Origin: an uncultured Bacteroides sp. | GTDB lineage: Bacteria; Bacteroidota; Bacteroidia; Cytophagales; Cyclobacteriaceae | DNA length: 64,000 nt | NCBI GenBank assembly: GCA_902168185.1 | Contig: CABHOV010000046.1 | Location: 62,001 to 126,000 of the forward strand | Direction of reading: 5' to 3' | Shown here: piece by piece, positions 8,512 through 17,603 of the stretch | How the letters are laid out: every line of letters begins with the position of its first letter | Position numbering within the stretch: position 1 is the stretch's first letter | The notes under the pieces: generated by a model | Databases searched by the model: none | What the model was told of the DNA's origin: nothing | What the model saw: the letters and a program-made list of their open reading frames with translations, nothing else | Made by a program: the position numbers and the translations under genes

Positions 8512-9000
8512 ATGGAAAATCAAATTTCAATTCAGGATTCAGTAAAAAAACAGAATGTAGTGAACAACATTAATGCTGCACAGATTTCAATCAACAAAGT
8601 GCTATATACCGGCAAGGTTCACACCACGGGTGGACGCGAAGGTGCTGCACGAAGCGATGACGGACGGTTGAATATAAGTCTATCAAATCCGGGTGGACCG
8701 GGTACAGGTTCAAACCCCGAGCAATTATTTGCTGCAGGATGGTCAGCGTGTTTTATAGGTGCCATGAAGATCAACGCTTCCAGTTTGCAGATTCCCCTTC
8801 CTGCAACGACATCTGTACACGCAGAAGTAGACCTCGCGACTATAGATGATGGGTACATGCTTCAGGCTCGTCTCAATGTAAACCTGCCGGGCCTTACCCT
8901 GGACCAAGCAAAAGCTGTGATTGAGGCAGCACATAAAACATGTCCCTATTCGAAAGCAACGCGCGGGAATATTAATGTGGCCATCAACGCTATTATTTAA
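8512..9000 (+). CDS. ohr: Organic hydroperoxide resistance protein (Ohr subfamily of OsmC)
   Basis: A 162-residue cytoplasmic protein with the Ohr signatures VLYTGKVHTTGGREGAARS, NPEQLFAAGWSACFIGAM (peroxidatic Cys) and KTCPYSKATRGN (second Cys). It reduces organic hydroperoxides through the two-cysteine cycle. I chose the ATG at 8512 because the open frame upstream overlaps the hydrolase end and is not Ohr-like. Ohr is often regulated by OhrR; none is seen, and the direct-repeat promoter upstream of the hydrolase suggests two-component control instead. Confidence 0.92.
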   Translation: MENQISIQDSVKKQNVVNNINAAQISINKVLYTGKVHTTGGREGAARSDDGRLNISLSNPGGPGTGSNPEQLFAAGWSACFIGAMKINASSLQIPLPATTSVHAEVDLATIDDGYMLQARLNVNLPGLTLDQAKAVIEAAHKTCPYSKATRGNINVAINAII

Positions 9001-9014
9001 TATCTTTTGAGAAG

Positions 9015-9063
9015 TCCGATCCGGTAAGTATTTTGTTACACGTAAAGTACTTGTCGGGTCGGA
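9015..9063 (+). terminator. Hairpin after ohr
   Basis: The RNA arms 9015-9030 and 9048-9063 pair over 16 positions when G-U pairs are allowed, around a 17-nt loop. The following sequence is TA-rich rather than a clean U-run. It separates ohr from the kinase gene at 9141. Confidence 0.5.
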
Positions 9064-9140
9064 TGTATATATATAATTAATTTACGTGTCTATAAAAGTA
9101 ATCGCTAACTTTCAGGACTGTTACAGGATGACAGACTTCA

Positions 9141-10166
9141 ATGATGGTAATGAATGCTCAACTTAAAATTTCTCAGGCTACGATTTGGATCAGTTCGATT
9201 TTCCTGGGACTGTTATCTTCTGTACCGCAGCTTGCGGCAAGTCATTTCAATGTCGCTGAAGCAATCGTAAATGCCGCCCTGACTGCTACATTCGCGCTGG
9301 TGATGTGGTATTTTAATATACTCATGTTATCGCGCAAAGAGAACAAAGGGCGTAAGCAAAGTATATCATACTCCAACCTTATCAGTTCATTGCTGTTTGG
9401 TATGGTCATTATGCTTGCCCTTGCGTGGGTACAACAACTGATTCTTTCGAACATCAACTTCGGCCCGACCATGCTCATGGTTGAAGTACGCGGTATATTA
9501 ATCAACCTCGTATTTTTTATGTTCCTGAACTCGCTTCAACAGAACTATGAAAATCAACATGTAGTTATGGAACTGGAGCGAATCAAGAATGACAATCTCA
9601 GTGCCCAGTATGAGTTGTTAAAACAACAAATCAATCCGCATTTCCTGTTCAATAGTTTAAGCACATTAAAATCGATGGTGGAAACCGGTGATAAAGAAGC
9701 AGGTGATTTCATCATCAAGCTATCGAATTTTTACCGCTTTACGCTGGAGAGTCGAAAGCTTGATCTTATACATGTACATGAAGAAATTGAAATACTAAGT
9801 GCGTATCTGTTCTTGCAGAAAGCCAGGTTTGATAACGGCTTTACATTCACGAATACACTGACGAAAAAAACATTGGACACACTCATTCCGCCTTTTACAT
9901 TACAACTGCTTGTTGAGAATTGCATCAAACATAATATCGTTTCTTTAGAGCGCCCGTTGCACATTAAACTCTATGAGGAAAATGATTTGATTGTAATCGA
10001 GAACCAGATTCAGCTTAAAACAGGCGACTACAATTCACTGGGTGTTGGCTTAAAAAATATAGGGTTACGCTATAGTCATTTCATCGAAAAGCCAGTAGAT
10101 ATAGTCAACGACCAGAAAGTATTTAAGATAAAACTTCCGCTGATTTATGAATTTCATCATCATTGA
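9141..10166 (+). CDS. LytS-type sensor histidine kinase
   Basis: A 341-residue inner-membrane kinase with four N-terminal hydrophobic helices (about residues 13-33, 38-62, 80-103 and 115-131) and no large sensor domain, then the His_kinase region QQINPHFLFNSLSTLKSMVE with His167 as phosphate acceptor, and an ATPase part with VENCIKHN and GLKNIGLRY. It pairs with the LytTR regulator that starts 20 bp before this gene ends, so the two are translationally coupled. The signal is unknown. The stress genes and repeated promoter box just upstream suggest what the pair controls. Confidence 0.88.
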   Translation: MMVMNAQLKISQATIWISSIFLGLLSSVPQLAASHFNVAEAIVNAALTATFALVMWYFNILMLSRKENKGRKQSISYSNLISSLLFGMVIMLALAWVQQLILSNINFGPTMLMVEVRGILINLVFFMFLNSLQQNYENQHVVMELERIKNDNLSAQYELLKQQINPHFLFNSLSTLKSMVETGDKEAGDFIIKLSNFYRFTLESRKLDLIHVHEEIEILSAYLFLQKARFDNGFTFTNTLTKKTLDTLIPPFTLQLLVENCIKHNIVSLERPLHIKLYEENDLIVIENQIQLKTGDYNSLGVGLKNIGLRYSHFIEKPVDIVNDQKVFKIKLPLIYEFHHH

Positions 10167-10908
10167 GGACGAAACGAAAACTGCCAAGTCACTACAGAAT
10201 ATGATCGTTGATATAAAACCCGAAGCTAAATTAATCGGTCAATATCAAAGTATAGAACGTTCCGTGGAAGCACTCACGCAAGGCGTTGAACCGGATTTAA
10301 TCTTCATGGATGTTCAACTCGCAGATGGTCTCTGCTTCGAAATATTTAAGGCAGTTAAAATAAAATGTCCGGTGATATTTTGCACCGCCTACGATGAGTA
10401 CTCGCTTGATGCTTTCAACAGCAACGGTATAGATTATATTGTGAAACCGGCTTCAAAAGACGACATCCGCGAGGCGCTCACGAAAGTGGATGAACTCAGG
10501 AATTTCTTTCAACAGAAGTCAACACCAGACTTGGAAGTTCTACTTTCAAAACTCAATCCACCCACAGGTAAAACCAGTTTCCTGGTCTTCAAGAATCAAA
10601 AATATACCACTGTGCAAATAGACAATATTGCCTTCTTTTTTATTCGTAATGATATGACATCCATTATGTGTTTCGACCGGCAGGAGTTTACGCTCAACCA
10701 ATCTCTCGATCAGATCACCAGCACCGTTTCACCCAAGCAATTCTTCCGCGTAAACCGTCAATACCTGGTGAACTTCAAGGCGATTAAAGAAGTGGAACAT
10801 TATTTCCTGCGCAAACTATATGTTAAGCTGGTCATTGAAACGCCCGACAAATTGCTGATCAACAAAGAGAAATCACACAACTTTCTAGACTGGATGGAGA
10901 ATCGCTAG
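10147..10908 (+). CDS. LytTR-family response regulator
   Basis: A 253-residue regulator. The receiver domain has the acidic pair E7/D8, phosphate acceptor Asp55 in LIFMDVQLADG, Thr in FCTAYDEYS and Lys in DYIVKPASK. The LytTR DNA-binding domain follows from about residue 140, with FLVFKNQKYTTVQIDNIAFF and FFRVNRQYLVNFKAI. It overlaps the kinase gene by 20 bp. LytTR proteins bind direct repeats two turns apart, which fits the sites at 5561 and 7273. Confidence 0.9.
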   Translation: MNFIIIEDETKTAKSLQNMIVDIKPEAKLIGQYQSIERSVEALTQGVEPDLIFMDVQLADGLCFEIFKAVKIKCPVIFCTAYDEYSLDAFNSNGIDYIVKPASKDDIREALTKVDELRNFFQQKSTPDLEVLLSKLNPPTGKTSFLVFKNQKYTTVQIDNIAFFFIRNDMTSIMCFDRQEFTLNQSLDQITSTVSPKQFFRVNRQYLVNFKAIKEVEHYFLRKLYVKLVIETPDKLLINKEKSHNFLDWMENR

Positions 10909-10990
10909 CAAGAATCGTTTATAAGAACACAGCCGATGACAGCGCGGCTATATATAGCAGCACGCATCACCGGCAGATATATATTTTCAA

Positions 10991-11566
10991 CTAGACTCTT
11001 AACGCACCACGGAATCCTCTGGCAGCGTAGTACGATTCTGCACCGTTGTGATACAGGAAGACATGATCATAACGGCAGTCACAAAAAAGTGCACCGCCAA
11101 GTTTTCGAATGGCAGCAGGTGTCTTCACCCAGCTCGATGTTTTCGTATCGAACTTTCCAAGCTTTTGCAACGCCCTGTATTCCTCCTCTGTCAAAAGCTC
11201 AATGCCGAAGGCCTCTGCCATATCTATAGCACTGTCCTTGGGTTTATTTTCTTTCCTTGAATCGAGCGCTTCACGATCGTAACAAACACTTCTGCGGTCC
11301 TTGGGACTCTCCGCTGAGCAATCATAAAAGATATATTCGTCGGTCTTTTTATCGTAGCCAACAACATCCGGTTCGCCACCCGTTCTTTCCATTTCACTGA
11401 GCGACCAAAACTTTTCAGCATTGTCTTCCAGCCTTGCTTCCACATCCGTCCAATCAAGACCTTTATGACGATTCATGTTTTTCTCAAAGCGCTTTTTCAA
11501 TATGCTGAGTAACTCTTCACGTTGCTCCAATGACAACTTCTTTTTATTGCTATTGCCTTTGCTCAT
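10991..11566 (-). CDS. DUF4256 family protein
   Basis: A 191-residue soluble protein matching DUF4256 by LSILKKRFEKNMNRHKGLDW, MERTGGEPDVVGYDKKTDE and FIYDCSAESPKDRRSVCYD-like text. The C-terminus has ALFCDCRYDHVFLYHNGAES. The family has no known function. It is the last gene of the minus-strand run that begins with the ArsR regulator at 13891 and lies 12 bp from the SRPBCC gene at 11579, so it is probably co-transcribed with it. Confidence 0.8.
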   Translation of the reverse strand: MSKGNSNKKKLSLEQREELLSILKKRFEKNMNRHKGLDWTDVEARLEDNAEKFWSLSEMERTGGEPDVVGYDKKTDEYIFYDCSAESPKDRRSVCYDREALDSRKENKPKDSAIDMAEAFGIELLTEEEYRALQKLGKFDTKTSSWVKTPAAIRKLGGALFCDCRYDHVFLYHNGAESYYAARGFRGALRV

Positions 11567-11578
11567 ATATATACTACA

Positions 11579-12037
11579 TTAGGTCAATGATTTCATTTTT
11601 TCTAATTCTTTTTCGAGACGATCGAAGTTTTCTTCGTTCTTCTCTGGTGCAAACTTCCGGATGGTCTCGTATTCTTTCGGTGAATCAAAAATCATCTTGA
11701 ACGTTACGTTCGTCTTATCGTCTGACAGTTTATCAAATAGAGCAACAACCTGAAAGATTGGTTTTGAAAGACGATTCCAGGCAACGAGATTAGGCTTGTC
11801 AATTTTTATGAATACACATTCATTAACATAGTTTCCCTTATCAGGGCCATGCATAATGAAACTCCATTTTCCACCCGGTCGCAGATCAAATTCATTAAAA
11901 GTATTTGTAAACCCCTTTGGTCCCCACCAATTTTTCAGGTAGGCAGGATCGGTCCAGGCACGAAATACTTCATCTATGGTTGCATGAAACGTGCGCGTTG
12001 AAACAATTGTAAATTCAGAATCTTTTATAATATCCAT
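11579..12037 (-). CDS. SRPBCC/AHSA1-like protein
   Basis: A start at 12037 (MDIIKDSEFTIVSTRTFHA) is preferred to the upstream in-frame ATG at 12061 because the family begins this close to the first strand. The 152-residue protein has the Aha1-C-terminal-like START fold: VFRAWTDPAYLKNWWGPKGF and FDLRPGGKWSFIMHGPDKGNY. These small lipid- or ligand-binding proteins are typically paired with ArsR regulators and DoxX proteins, as here. The ligand is unknown. Confidence 0.85.
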   Translation of the reverse strand: MDIIKDSEFTIVSTRTFHATIDEVFRAWTDPAYLKNWWGPKGFTNTFNEFDLRPGGKWSFIMHGPDKGNYVNECVFIKIDKPNLVAWNRLSKPIFQVVALFDKLSDDKTNVTFKMIFDSPKEYETIRKFAPEKNEENFDRLEKELEKMKSLT

Positions 12038-12114
12038 ACTGGTATATTTTGCTGTGTACATTCTAAAGCTTTGCCCGAAATTATAAAATTAGTTTTTATT
12101 GTCAGACTATATGG

Positions 12115-12693
12115 CTAATCATTTAATCCTTCGCCTTTTAGAATTTGTGGTATATACTTTTCAATTCTGGACTCTCGTGTCTTCGATTGTTTAGCTTGTG
12201 AAAAATAAAGAAGATACCCTCTTTGTCTTCCTGGTGTCAATGCATAAAAGGCTTTTTTCAACGCAGGAGTTTTATCTAACTTCTTTTGAAATTCCTCAGG
12301 CATTGGAAATTCCTTCGTCTCTTTAAAACTTACTTTTAAACCAGCCTCCTCTACTTCTATGGCTTCATATATATAGGCCTTCAGAGCTTTTTCCTTCTTT
12401 ACTATTTCAGCAACATTGGTAAACCGGATCTGGCGTGCTGCCTGCACATTTTCCGTTTGTTGTATTAGTATATGTTTATTGTCCTTTAACAAGGCACCCT
12501 TAAAAAATAAAAGCGCACAATACTCTTTGAATGCATGTATCAACACGATATTATTTTTTTCAAACGTGTAACACGGAACACCCCACTTCAATTCTTCGGT
12601 CAGATCACAATCAAGAACAATCATTCTTAATTTTTCCAGTTCTTTCTGCCACTTTTCGGCTTTACTAAAAAAGAAATCAACCTTTGGATTCAT
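12115..12693 (-). CDS. YdeI/OmpD-associated family protein with DUF1801 domain
   Basis: A 192-residue protein. The N-terminal half is DUF1801-like (WQKELEKLRMIVLDCDLTEE, LKWGVPCYTFEKNNIVLIHA) and the C-terminal half is the YdeI/OmdA segment (FQKKLDKTPALKKAFYALTP, GRQRGYLLYFSQAKQSKTRE, SRIEKYIPQILKGEG). This is the usual full-length arrangement, unlike the truncated YdeI-like gene at 18032. Function is unproven. It sits 11 bp from the DoxX gene in the ArsR-led cluster. Confidence 0.85.
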   Translation of the reverse strand: MNPKVDFFFSKAEKWQKELEKLRMIVLDCDLTEELKWGVPCYTFEKNNIVLIHAFKEYCALLFFKGALLKDNKHILIQQTENVQAARQIRFTNVAEIVKKEKALKAYIYEAIEVEEAGLKVSFKETKEFPMPEEFQKKLDKTPALKKAFYALTPGRQRGYLLYFSQAKQSKTRESRIEKYIPQILKGEGLND

Positions 12694-12704
12694 TTTATGT
12701 ATTG

Positions 12705-13085
12705 TTAAGATTTAACTGAAATAACTTTTCTGTCGGCAGGTCTGAAGTACCATGACACCACAGTCAGAACCAGTAGTAACAACGCTGGGCCTATCTTGGT
12801 GGGAGCACCCGATGCTATATGGGAAAGTATAGCGCCCGACATAGCAAAGAAAAAACCTGCGTAAGCCCATTCTTTTAGCAATGGAGATCTGGGTATGAGC
12901 ACTGCAACAACTCCCAAAATTTTCCAAACACCAAGTATAGTAAGGAAATATACCGGATAGCCCAACGTTTTAATAAGCTCAACCTCCTCCTTCATATTGA
13001 GTAACTGTACAATTGCAGTGGACAGCATTCCCAATGAAAGCCAGAGCGTAGCAATCCAATAGATGATTTTATTTCTCTTTGTCAT
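12705..13085 (-). CDS. DoxX family membrane protein
   Basis: A 126-residue protein with four hydrophobic segments and the DoxX-like text ELIKTLGYPVYFLTILGVWK followed by LIPRSPLLKEWAYAGFFF. It is a paralogue of the protein at 5667 (both share the GYP...ILG and KEW motifs). It lies 7 bp downstream of the SRPBCC gene, which is a common pairing with ArsR in Bacteroidota. Confidence 0.85.
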   Translation of the reverse strand: MTKRNKIIYWIATLWLSLGMLSTAIVQLLNMKEEVELIKTLGYPVYFLTILGVWKILGVVAVLIPRSPLLKEWAYAGFFFAMSGAILSHIASGAPTKIGPALLLLVLTVVSWYFRPADRKVISVKS

Positions 13086-13092
13086 AATATAG

Positions 13093-13560
13093 TTATTTTA
13101 ATTTACTGACGATGTTTTGCAATCGGTTATGTGCCATGTTGATTCCCTGGGCAAAAGGCAACTGTAACATTTGGTTTCTGTACTCAACAGATTTATATAC
13201 TATCTGCATGGTGAGTTTACTGGTGTCGTCTGTGAGCTTTTCAAATTCCAGGTACTCAAGCTGAACGGGAAAAGGCGTGTTCTCCATTTCAAAAGTGCGC
13301 GTGATTTTCTGGTCCAGTACAAACTCATGAATTACACCATTCGACCGGAACACTACATTCCCATTAGCATCCGATGTTTCAAATTGCCAGCTGCCATGTT
13401 TTTTACTCTCAAGCTTCAACACCTTTGTTCCCATCCATTGTTCAACAATTTCCGGCTCTACATACGCTTTAAAAAGTAGTTCGAGTGGCAAGTCAAATTC
13501 CCGTGTTATCACAATTTCCTGCTTGTCGTCCTCGGCATTGATTTTTGTTTTTCGCTCCAT
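13093..13560 (-). CDS. SRPBCC domain protein (AHSA1-like)
   Basis: A 155-residue START-fold protein: ITREFDLPLELLFKAYVEPE, IVEQWMGTKVLKLESKKHGSW and HNRLQNIVSKLK at the end. It is 7 bp downstream of the ArsR gene. ArsR-SRPBCC pairs are common; the SRPBCC partner is thought to bind a small hydrophobic ligand, but here that is only inferred. Confidence 0.87.
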   Translation of the reverse strand: MERKTKINAEDDKQEIVITREFDLPLELLFKAYVEPEIVEQWMGTKVLKLESKKHGSWQFETSDANGNVVFRSNGVIHEFVLDQKITRTFEMENTPFPVQLEYLEFEKLTDDTSKLTMQIVYKSVEYRNQMLQLPFAQGINMAHNRLQNIVSKLK

Positions 13561-13567
13561 GGTTGTC

Positions 13568-13891
13568 TTATTTTTTTGATTTATACTTTTTCATGATCGC
13601 TTCGAGTTTATTGAACCTGTCATCCCACATCTTGCGAAAGGGTTCAATGAAGTCCGCTATTTCCTTCATCTTTTTAGGATTTAAATGATAGTATATCTCT
13701 CTTCCGTTTTGCTCCTGCTTAAGCAGTTCACACTCTGTAAGAATTTGCAAGTGTTTTGATACTGTTGGTCTTGCTGTATCAAAGTTTGACGCAATTGCAC
13801 CCGCAGTCATAGATTGCGAAGCAACCAATACAAGTATAGCTCTTCTGGTAGGGTCTGCTATGGCCTGAAATACATCTCGTCTCAAATTCAT
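13568..13891 (-). CDS. ArsR-family transcriptional repressor
   Basis: A 107-residue winged-helix protein: [40 protein letters not shown] (recognition helix), [20 protein letters not shown]. It lacks the metal-binding ELCVCDL motif of arsenic or zinc sensors, so it belongs to the ArsR group paired with SRPBCC proteins. It heads the six-gene minus-strand run down to 10991. A perfect inverted repeat starts 3 bp before its ATG, which points to autoregulation. Confidence 0.9.
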   Translation of the reverse strand: MNLRRDVFQAIADPTRRAILVLVASQSMTAGAIASNFDTARPTVSKHLQILTECELLKQEQNGREIYYHLNPKKMKEIADFIEPFRKMWDDRFNKLEAIMKKYKSKK

Positions 13892-13894
13892 CGT

Positions 13895-13935
13895 GTAGCT
13901 ATTTGACTACAAATATAATGTAGTCAAATAGCTAC
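13895..13935. promoter_or_regulatory. Perfect inverted-repeat operator before the arsR-type gene
   Basis: 17-nt arms (13895-13911 and 13919-13935) are exact reverse complements around a 7-nt AATATAA spacer. The arm reads GTAGCTATTTGACTACA. It covers the region where the promoter and ribosome-binding site of the ArsR gene must lie, the usual place for an ArsR autorepression site. Confidence 0.7.
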
Positions 13936-14323
13936 GCAAATTTTTCTGCAATTTTTGTTAACAAATATTCGCATGTTGTTACTTATATCTCTGATTGCCA
14001 GGTGGATCTCCTCTTGTGCAAGACGAGAACTGTTTGCATACAACTAAAAGGGAGTGCACCAACCGTCCAAAATTCACGTTTTTGAATTTATATGAAATCA
14101 TTGCCATCCACGGAGTTATTCATATTGCCCACATTCCGGAATACGCTCTAAATCATTCTCAAGATTGCGAAGATGTTCAGCGTTTAGAATGCTCTTCTTG
14201 CCAGCCGAAGCACGGGTATATAAATATTCATAAATGATGCATGGAATGTTAACAAGCCTATAATAAAGGTGTATGCAAACGATTTGACTGTTAGTTTTGA
14301 AATGTCTCTTAACGACACGCCTT
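13936..14323. other. Intergenic region between the ArsR operon and the GH9 gene
   Basis: Between the operator and the cellulase start I see no convincing gene. An open frame at 13995-14237 has no family look and no start context. The cellulase promoter must be here, but I could not pick a clear -33/-7 pair. Confidence 0.4.
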
Positions 14324-16570
14324 ATGAATTCACCTTCGCGGTATAGCCTTTTATTTTTCTGCTTTTGCATTTCGCTGACAGCGTTGTGTCAAAGCACCAG
14401 CAAGTATATTGTCGTTGACCAGTTTGGTTATCTTCCTTCTTCCAAAAAGATAGCCGTTGTGCGTAATCCCGAGACTGGATTTGACGCTTCAGAGTCTTTT
14501 ACTCCGGGATCTTCCTATGCAGTGATAGATGCCAAGACAGGGCAGGCGGTGCTGACCGGCACTGCCGTATCCTGGAATGCAGGTGCGCTCGATAATTCTT
14601 CGGGAGATAGAGTCTGGTGGTTTGATTTTTCTGCCGTGACTTCACCCGGCAGTTACTATATACTGGATGTTGACAAGAATGTGCGTTCGTATGGGTTTGA
14701 CATCTCTCCTACTATTTACAATAGTGTTTTACGTCATGCGATGCGATCCTTCTTCTATCAACGGGTGGGCTACGCGAAAGAAGCACGCTATGCTGGCATT
14801 GGTTGGGCAGATGGTGCCAGTCACTTAGGACCTTTACAAGATAAAAATGCGCGGCCGTATAATGAGAAAACCAACGCTTCGAAAGAGATGGATCTTTCAG
14901 GTGCATGGTATGATGCGGGAGACTTTAATCGATATACAAACTGGACAGCGGGCTATGTCGTTGATTTTCTTAGATCCTATTTGGAAGCACCGGGAATCTG
15001 GACTGACGATTATAATATACCGGAGTCTGGCAATGGTATACCTGATCTTCTGGATGAAGTTAAATGGGGTATTGACCATCTGTTGAGGTTGCAACAGCAA
15101 GACGGAGGTGTCGTGAGTATAATAGGCTGTGCACATGCAAGTCCGCCCTCCGCTGCTACCGGACAAAGTGTATATGGCACCGCGAGTACATCGGCTACGC
15201 TGAACACGGCAGCCGCTTATGCGTTTGCTTCCAAAGTTTTTGGCGAACGTGGTTTAACAGACTATGCATTACAATTAAAAACAAGTGCTATCAAGGCTTG
15301 GGATTGGGGCGTAGCGAATCCAAACGTTTTATTCAAGAACAACGATGCTGCTTCTGGTACATCCGGAGTTGGTGCGGGTCAACAAGAGACTGATGATTAC
15401 GGAAGATTTATAGCGAAGCTGAAAGCTGCTTGTTTTCTGTATGAGATCACACTTGATCAAAAATATAAAGACTTCATCGAAGCAAATTATACAAAAGTAC
15501 ATCTCATTGAATGGGGTTGGAATTCGCTCTATGAAGCTTCAAACAACGAAGTCTTGCTATACTATACAACGTTGCCTAATATAAATGCCACCGTTGCTGA
15601 CAAAATCATTACTACGTATAAAAATACGCTCAATACCAACGATCATTTCCTGGCGCATCAAAATCATACAGATCCTTACCTGGCGTATATAAATACGTAT
15701 GGCTGGGGCAGCAACTCGATGAAATCACTGCAAGGATTAATTTTCACTGACCTGATAAACTACAACGTTGATCTCCCCCGAAACCAGGAAGCACGTGAGG
15801 CAGCAGAAACCTATATTCACTATATACATGGCGTGAATCCGCTAAATGTAGTATACCTCTCCAACATGTATGACTATGGCGCAGAAAATTGCGTAAATGA
15901 ATTCTATCATAGCTGGTTTGCCAACGGCAGTGCGAAATGGGATCGCGTGGGAACGTCTGTCTATGGACCGGCCCCTGGATTTCTTACCGGCGGTCCAAAC
16001 CCTAGCTATAACTGGGATGGCGTATGCCCTGGAAACGCAGGTTGCAATACAGAAAGTATAACTCCTCCTAAAGGGCAACCTGCTCAAAAATCATATAAGG
16101 ATTTTAATACTTCGTGGCCGCTGAATTCATGGGAAGTAACGGAAAATAGTAATGGTTACCAGATCAACTATATAAGACTGCTTTCTAAATTTATTCAAGC
16201 CGGTCTTGATTGTCATGGTACAGCCAACGGAACTGCTTCGTTTGATGTTTGTGGACATTGCTCCGGAGGTGAAACAGGAATTACTCCCTCCACTACTATA
16301 GAAGCTTGTAAAGATAATGTATTGAGTGCGGAAGAGCCTGTGTCGCAAAATTTCAAGTTATACCCTAATCCCGCTACATCTCAGGTAATTGTCGAGCCTA
16401 AACTTAAGAGTACATATACACTTGAAGTTTTCAATGCCCAAGGTAAAATGATTTTTACAACAGTAACTTCCGGAAAGACCACAATCTCCCTTGCTGACCA
16501 GCGCGCAGGAGTATATCTTTTCAAGATCAACCAGGGTGGCGTGCAACACGTTCAAAAAATTCTGAAGTAA
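14324..16570 (+). CDS. Glycoside hydrolase family 9 endoglucanase, secreted by type IX secretion
   Basis: The start at 14324 puts a signal peptide (MNSPSRYSLLFFCFCISLTA) at the N-terminus; an ATG at 14297 would bury it. Domains in order: CelD-type Ig-like domain (about 25-120, YIVVDQFGYLPSSKKIAVVR), GH9 catalytic domain (about 130-625) with the catalytic-base motif DAGD at 197-200 and the acid Glu in WEVTEN (604-607), then a T9SS type A sorting domain (FKLYPNPATSQVIVEP ... GVYLFKIN). It cleaves beta-1,4-glucan outside the cell. It is monocistronic, with a hairpin 38 bp after the stop. Its nearest functional neighbour is the pectate lyase at 19887. Confidence 0.93.
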   Translation: MNSPSRYSLLFFCFCISLTALCQSTSKYIVVDQFGYLPSSKKIAVVRNPETGFDASESFTPGSSYAVIDAKTGQAVLTGTAVSWNAGALDNSSGDRVWWFDFSAVTSPGSYYILDVDKNVRSYGFDISPTIYNSVLRHAMRSFFYQRVGYAKEARYAGIGWADGASHLGPLQDKNARPYNEKTNASKEMDLSGAWYDAGDFNRYTNWTAGYVVDFLRSYLEAPGIWTDDYNIPESGNGIPDLLDEVKWGIDHLLRLQQQDGGVVSIIGCAHASPPSAATGQSVYGTASTSATLNTAAAYAFASKVFGERGLTDYALQLKTSAIKAWDWGVANPNVLFKNNDAASGTSGVGAGQQETDDYGRFIAKLKAACFLYEITLDQKYKDFIEANYTKVHLIEWGWNSLYEASNNEVLLYYTTLPNINATVADKIITTYKNTLNTNDHFLAHQNHTDPYLAYINTYGWGSNSMKSLQGLIFTDLINYNVDLPRNQEAREAAETYIHYIHGVNPLNVVYLSNMYDYGAENCVNEFYHSWFANGSAKWDRVGTSVYGPAPGFLTGGPNPSYNWDGVCPGNAGCNTESITPPKGQPAQKSYKDFNTSWPLNSWEVTENSNGYQINYIRLLSKFIQAGLDCHGTANGTASFDVCGHCSGGETGITPSTTIEACKDNVLSAEEPVSQNFKLYPNPATSQVIVEPKLKSTYTLEVFNAQGKMIFTTVTSGKTTISLADQRAGVYLFKINQGGVQHVQKILK

Positions 16571-16607
16571 TAATTCATTATTCAGATCTACCAGCCTTTG
16601 TCAGCTT

Positions 16608-16644
16608 TATAAGCTATATACAGCATGCCTGTATATAGCTTATA
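16608..16644 (+). terminator. Terminator after the GH9 gene
   Basis: 16-nt perfect arms around CATGC (AAGCTATATACAG and complement), followed by CTTTATCTGTT. Confidence 0.7.
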
Positions 16645-16859
16645 CTTTATCTGTTATATACTTTGAAAGTAATAACACTTTGACTTCATGAAGTATGCAG
16701 TGGACTAAACCTCCTCTCCTATTTTACAAGTATTGCTTGCACACTCCTTGATTTCGCTCATCCGCAGAATGCCAGATAGTAAGTTAAGTCCCGGAAAAGC
16801 GCTAAAAATTGCCCCTTCCAGTGTAAAAAAGAGCTTTTTAAATATTTCTTTGGCTTTAC

Positions 16860-16892
16860 TTTGAAACTCAAAGTACTTTTAAATATCTTTAC
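16860..16892 (+). promoter_or_regulatory. Promoter before the small membrane protein gene
   Basis: TTTG at 16860-16863, 20 bp, then TATCTTTA at 16884-16891. This is close to the Bacteroidota -33 TTTG and -7 TAnnTTTG pattern and leaves a leader of roughly 70 bp. Otherwise the 16645-16966 gap shows nothing. Confidence 0.45.
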
Positions 16893-16966
16893 ATCGAAGC
16901 AGAATAGATCGACTTGAATAAACTATTTGATTTTATAAATCAGACAATATTTAATCATCAATAATT

Positions 16967-17278
16967 ATGAATAACAAATCAGAAGCAACGATGAACAACA
17001 ATTCAATTGTTTTGAACTTGATCAGCTGGCTGTTTGGCATCGCTGTTATTGCGATCGGCCTGATTAATGTTTTCTGGGGAAACGACCTTGGTTTCGGTAT
17101 CTTTCTTCTTCTTCTTTCTTTGGTGTACTTCCCTCCGTTGAATGCCATGCTTAAGGAAAAGACAAACCTCTCAATCCCTGGAATTGTAAAATTCCTACTA
17201 GGCATTTTTATACTCTGGGCAGCGCTAGGCATTGGCGAATTGTTTGGCAAGATTGACCTTATGATGAGTAGTTTTTAA
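16967..17278 (+). CDS. Small multi-pass membrane protein, unknown function
   Basis: A 103-residue protein with three hydrophobic helices (about 17-36, 37-53 and 70-90): SWLFGIAVIAIGLINVFWG, LGFGIFLLLLSLVYFPPLN, PGIVKFLLGIFILWAALGIG. The N-terminus is polar and Asn-rich. I do not recognise the family. It has its own promoter and a short hairpin after the stop, so it is a monocistronic unit. Confidence 0.7.
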   Translation: MNNKSEATMNNNSIVLNLISWLFGIAVIAIGLINVFWGNDLGFGIFLLLLSLVYFPPLNAMLKEKTNLSIPGIVKFLLGIFILWAALGIGELFGKIDLMMSSF

Positions 17279-17287
17279 TACACTATA

Positions 17288-17313
17288 CGGACTCTTCTTT
17301 CAAGGGGAGTCCG
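17288..17313 (+). terminator. Short hairpin after the small membrane protein gene
   Basis: CGGACTC and GAGTCCG arms (7 bp) around a 12-nt loop, 9 bp after the stop. There is no U-run after it. I see nothing else in 17314-17603. Confidence 0.35.
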
Positions 17314-17603
17314 CATTGGTGTCTAGAAACAATATTGAAAGGAGTAACAACGGAATGGCTACTGCTGCGGTAGCGTCATTCATGGTTCAACTCATTCTTC
17401 CCGCTCAGTATATTACTAAGTAAACATCTCTTCCTTTTCCGTACCATGCCGGTTCTTTTACTATTTTAGGTTATCCGTTGTCCAAAATTTGCATCTAAAA
17501 ATTGAAGATGCACGTTTTAGCAGATATCACAGTCTGTTAAGGTATACTGGTCAACACCAGGTTATATACATTGGGCGCTAAAACGAAAACTAAAATAGAT
17601 AAA

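Noticed and set aside
13995-14237. 80-codon ORF before the GH9 gene
   Set aside because: Composition is not gene-like and there is no conserved motif or ribosome-site context; it covers the likely GH9 promoter region.
17478-17483. TTGTCC before the VOC gene as another LytTR box
   Set aside because: No second half-site 21 bp upstream and no -7 element at the spacing shared by the five other sites.
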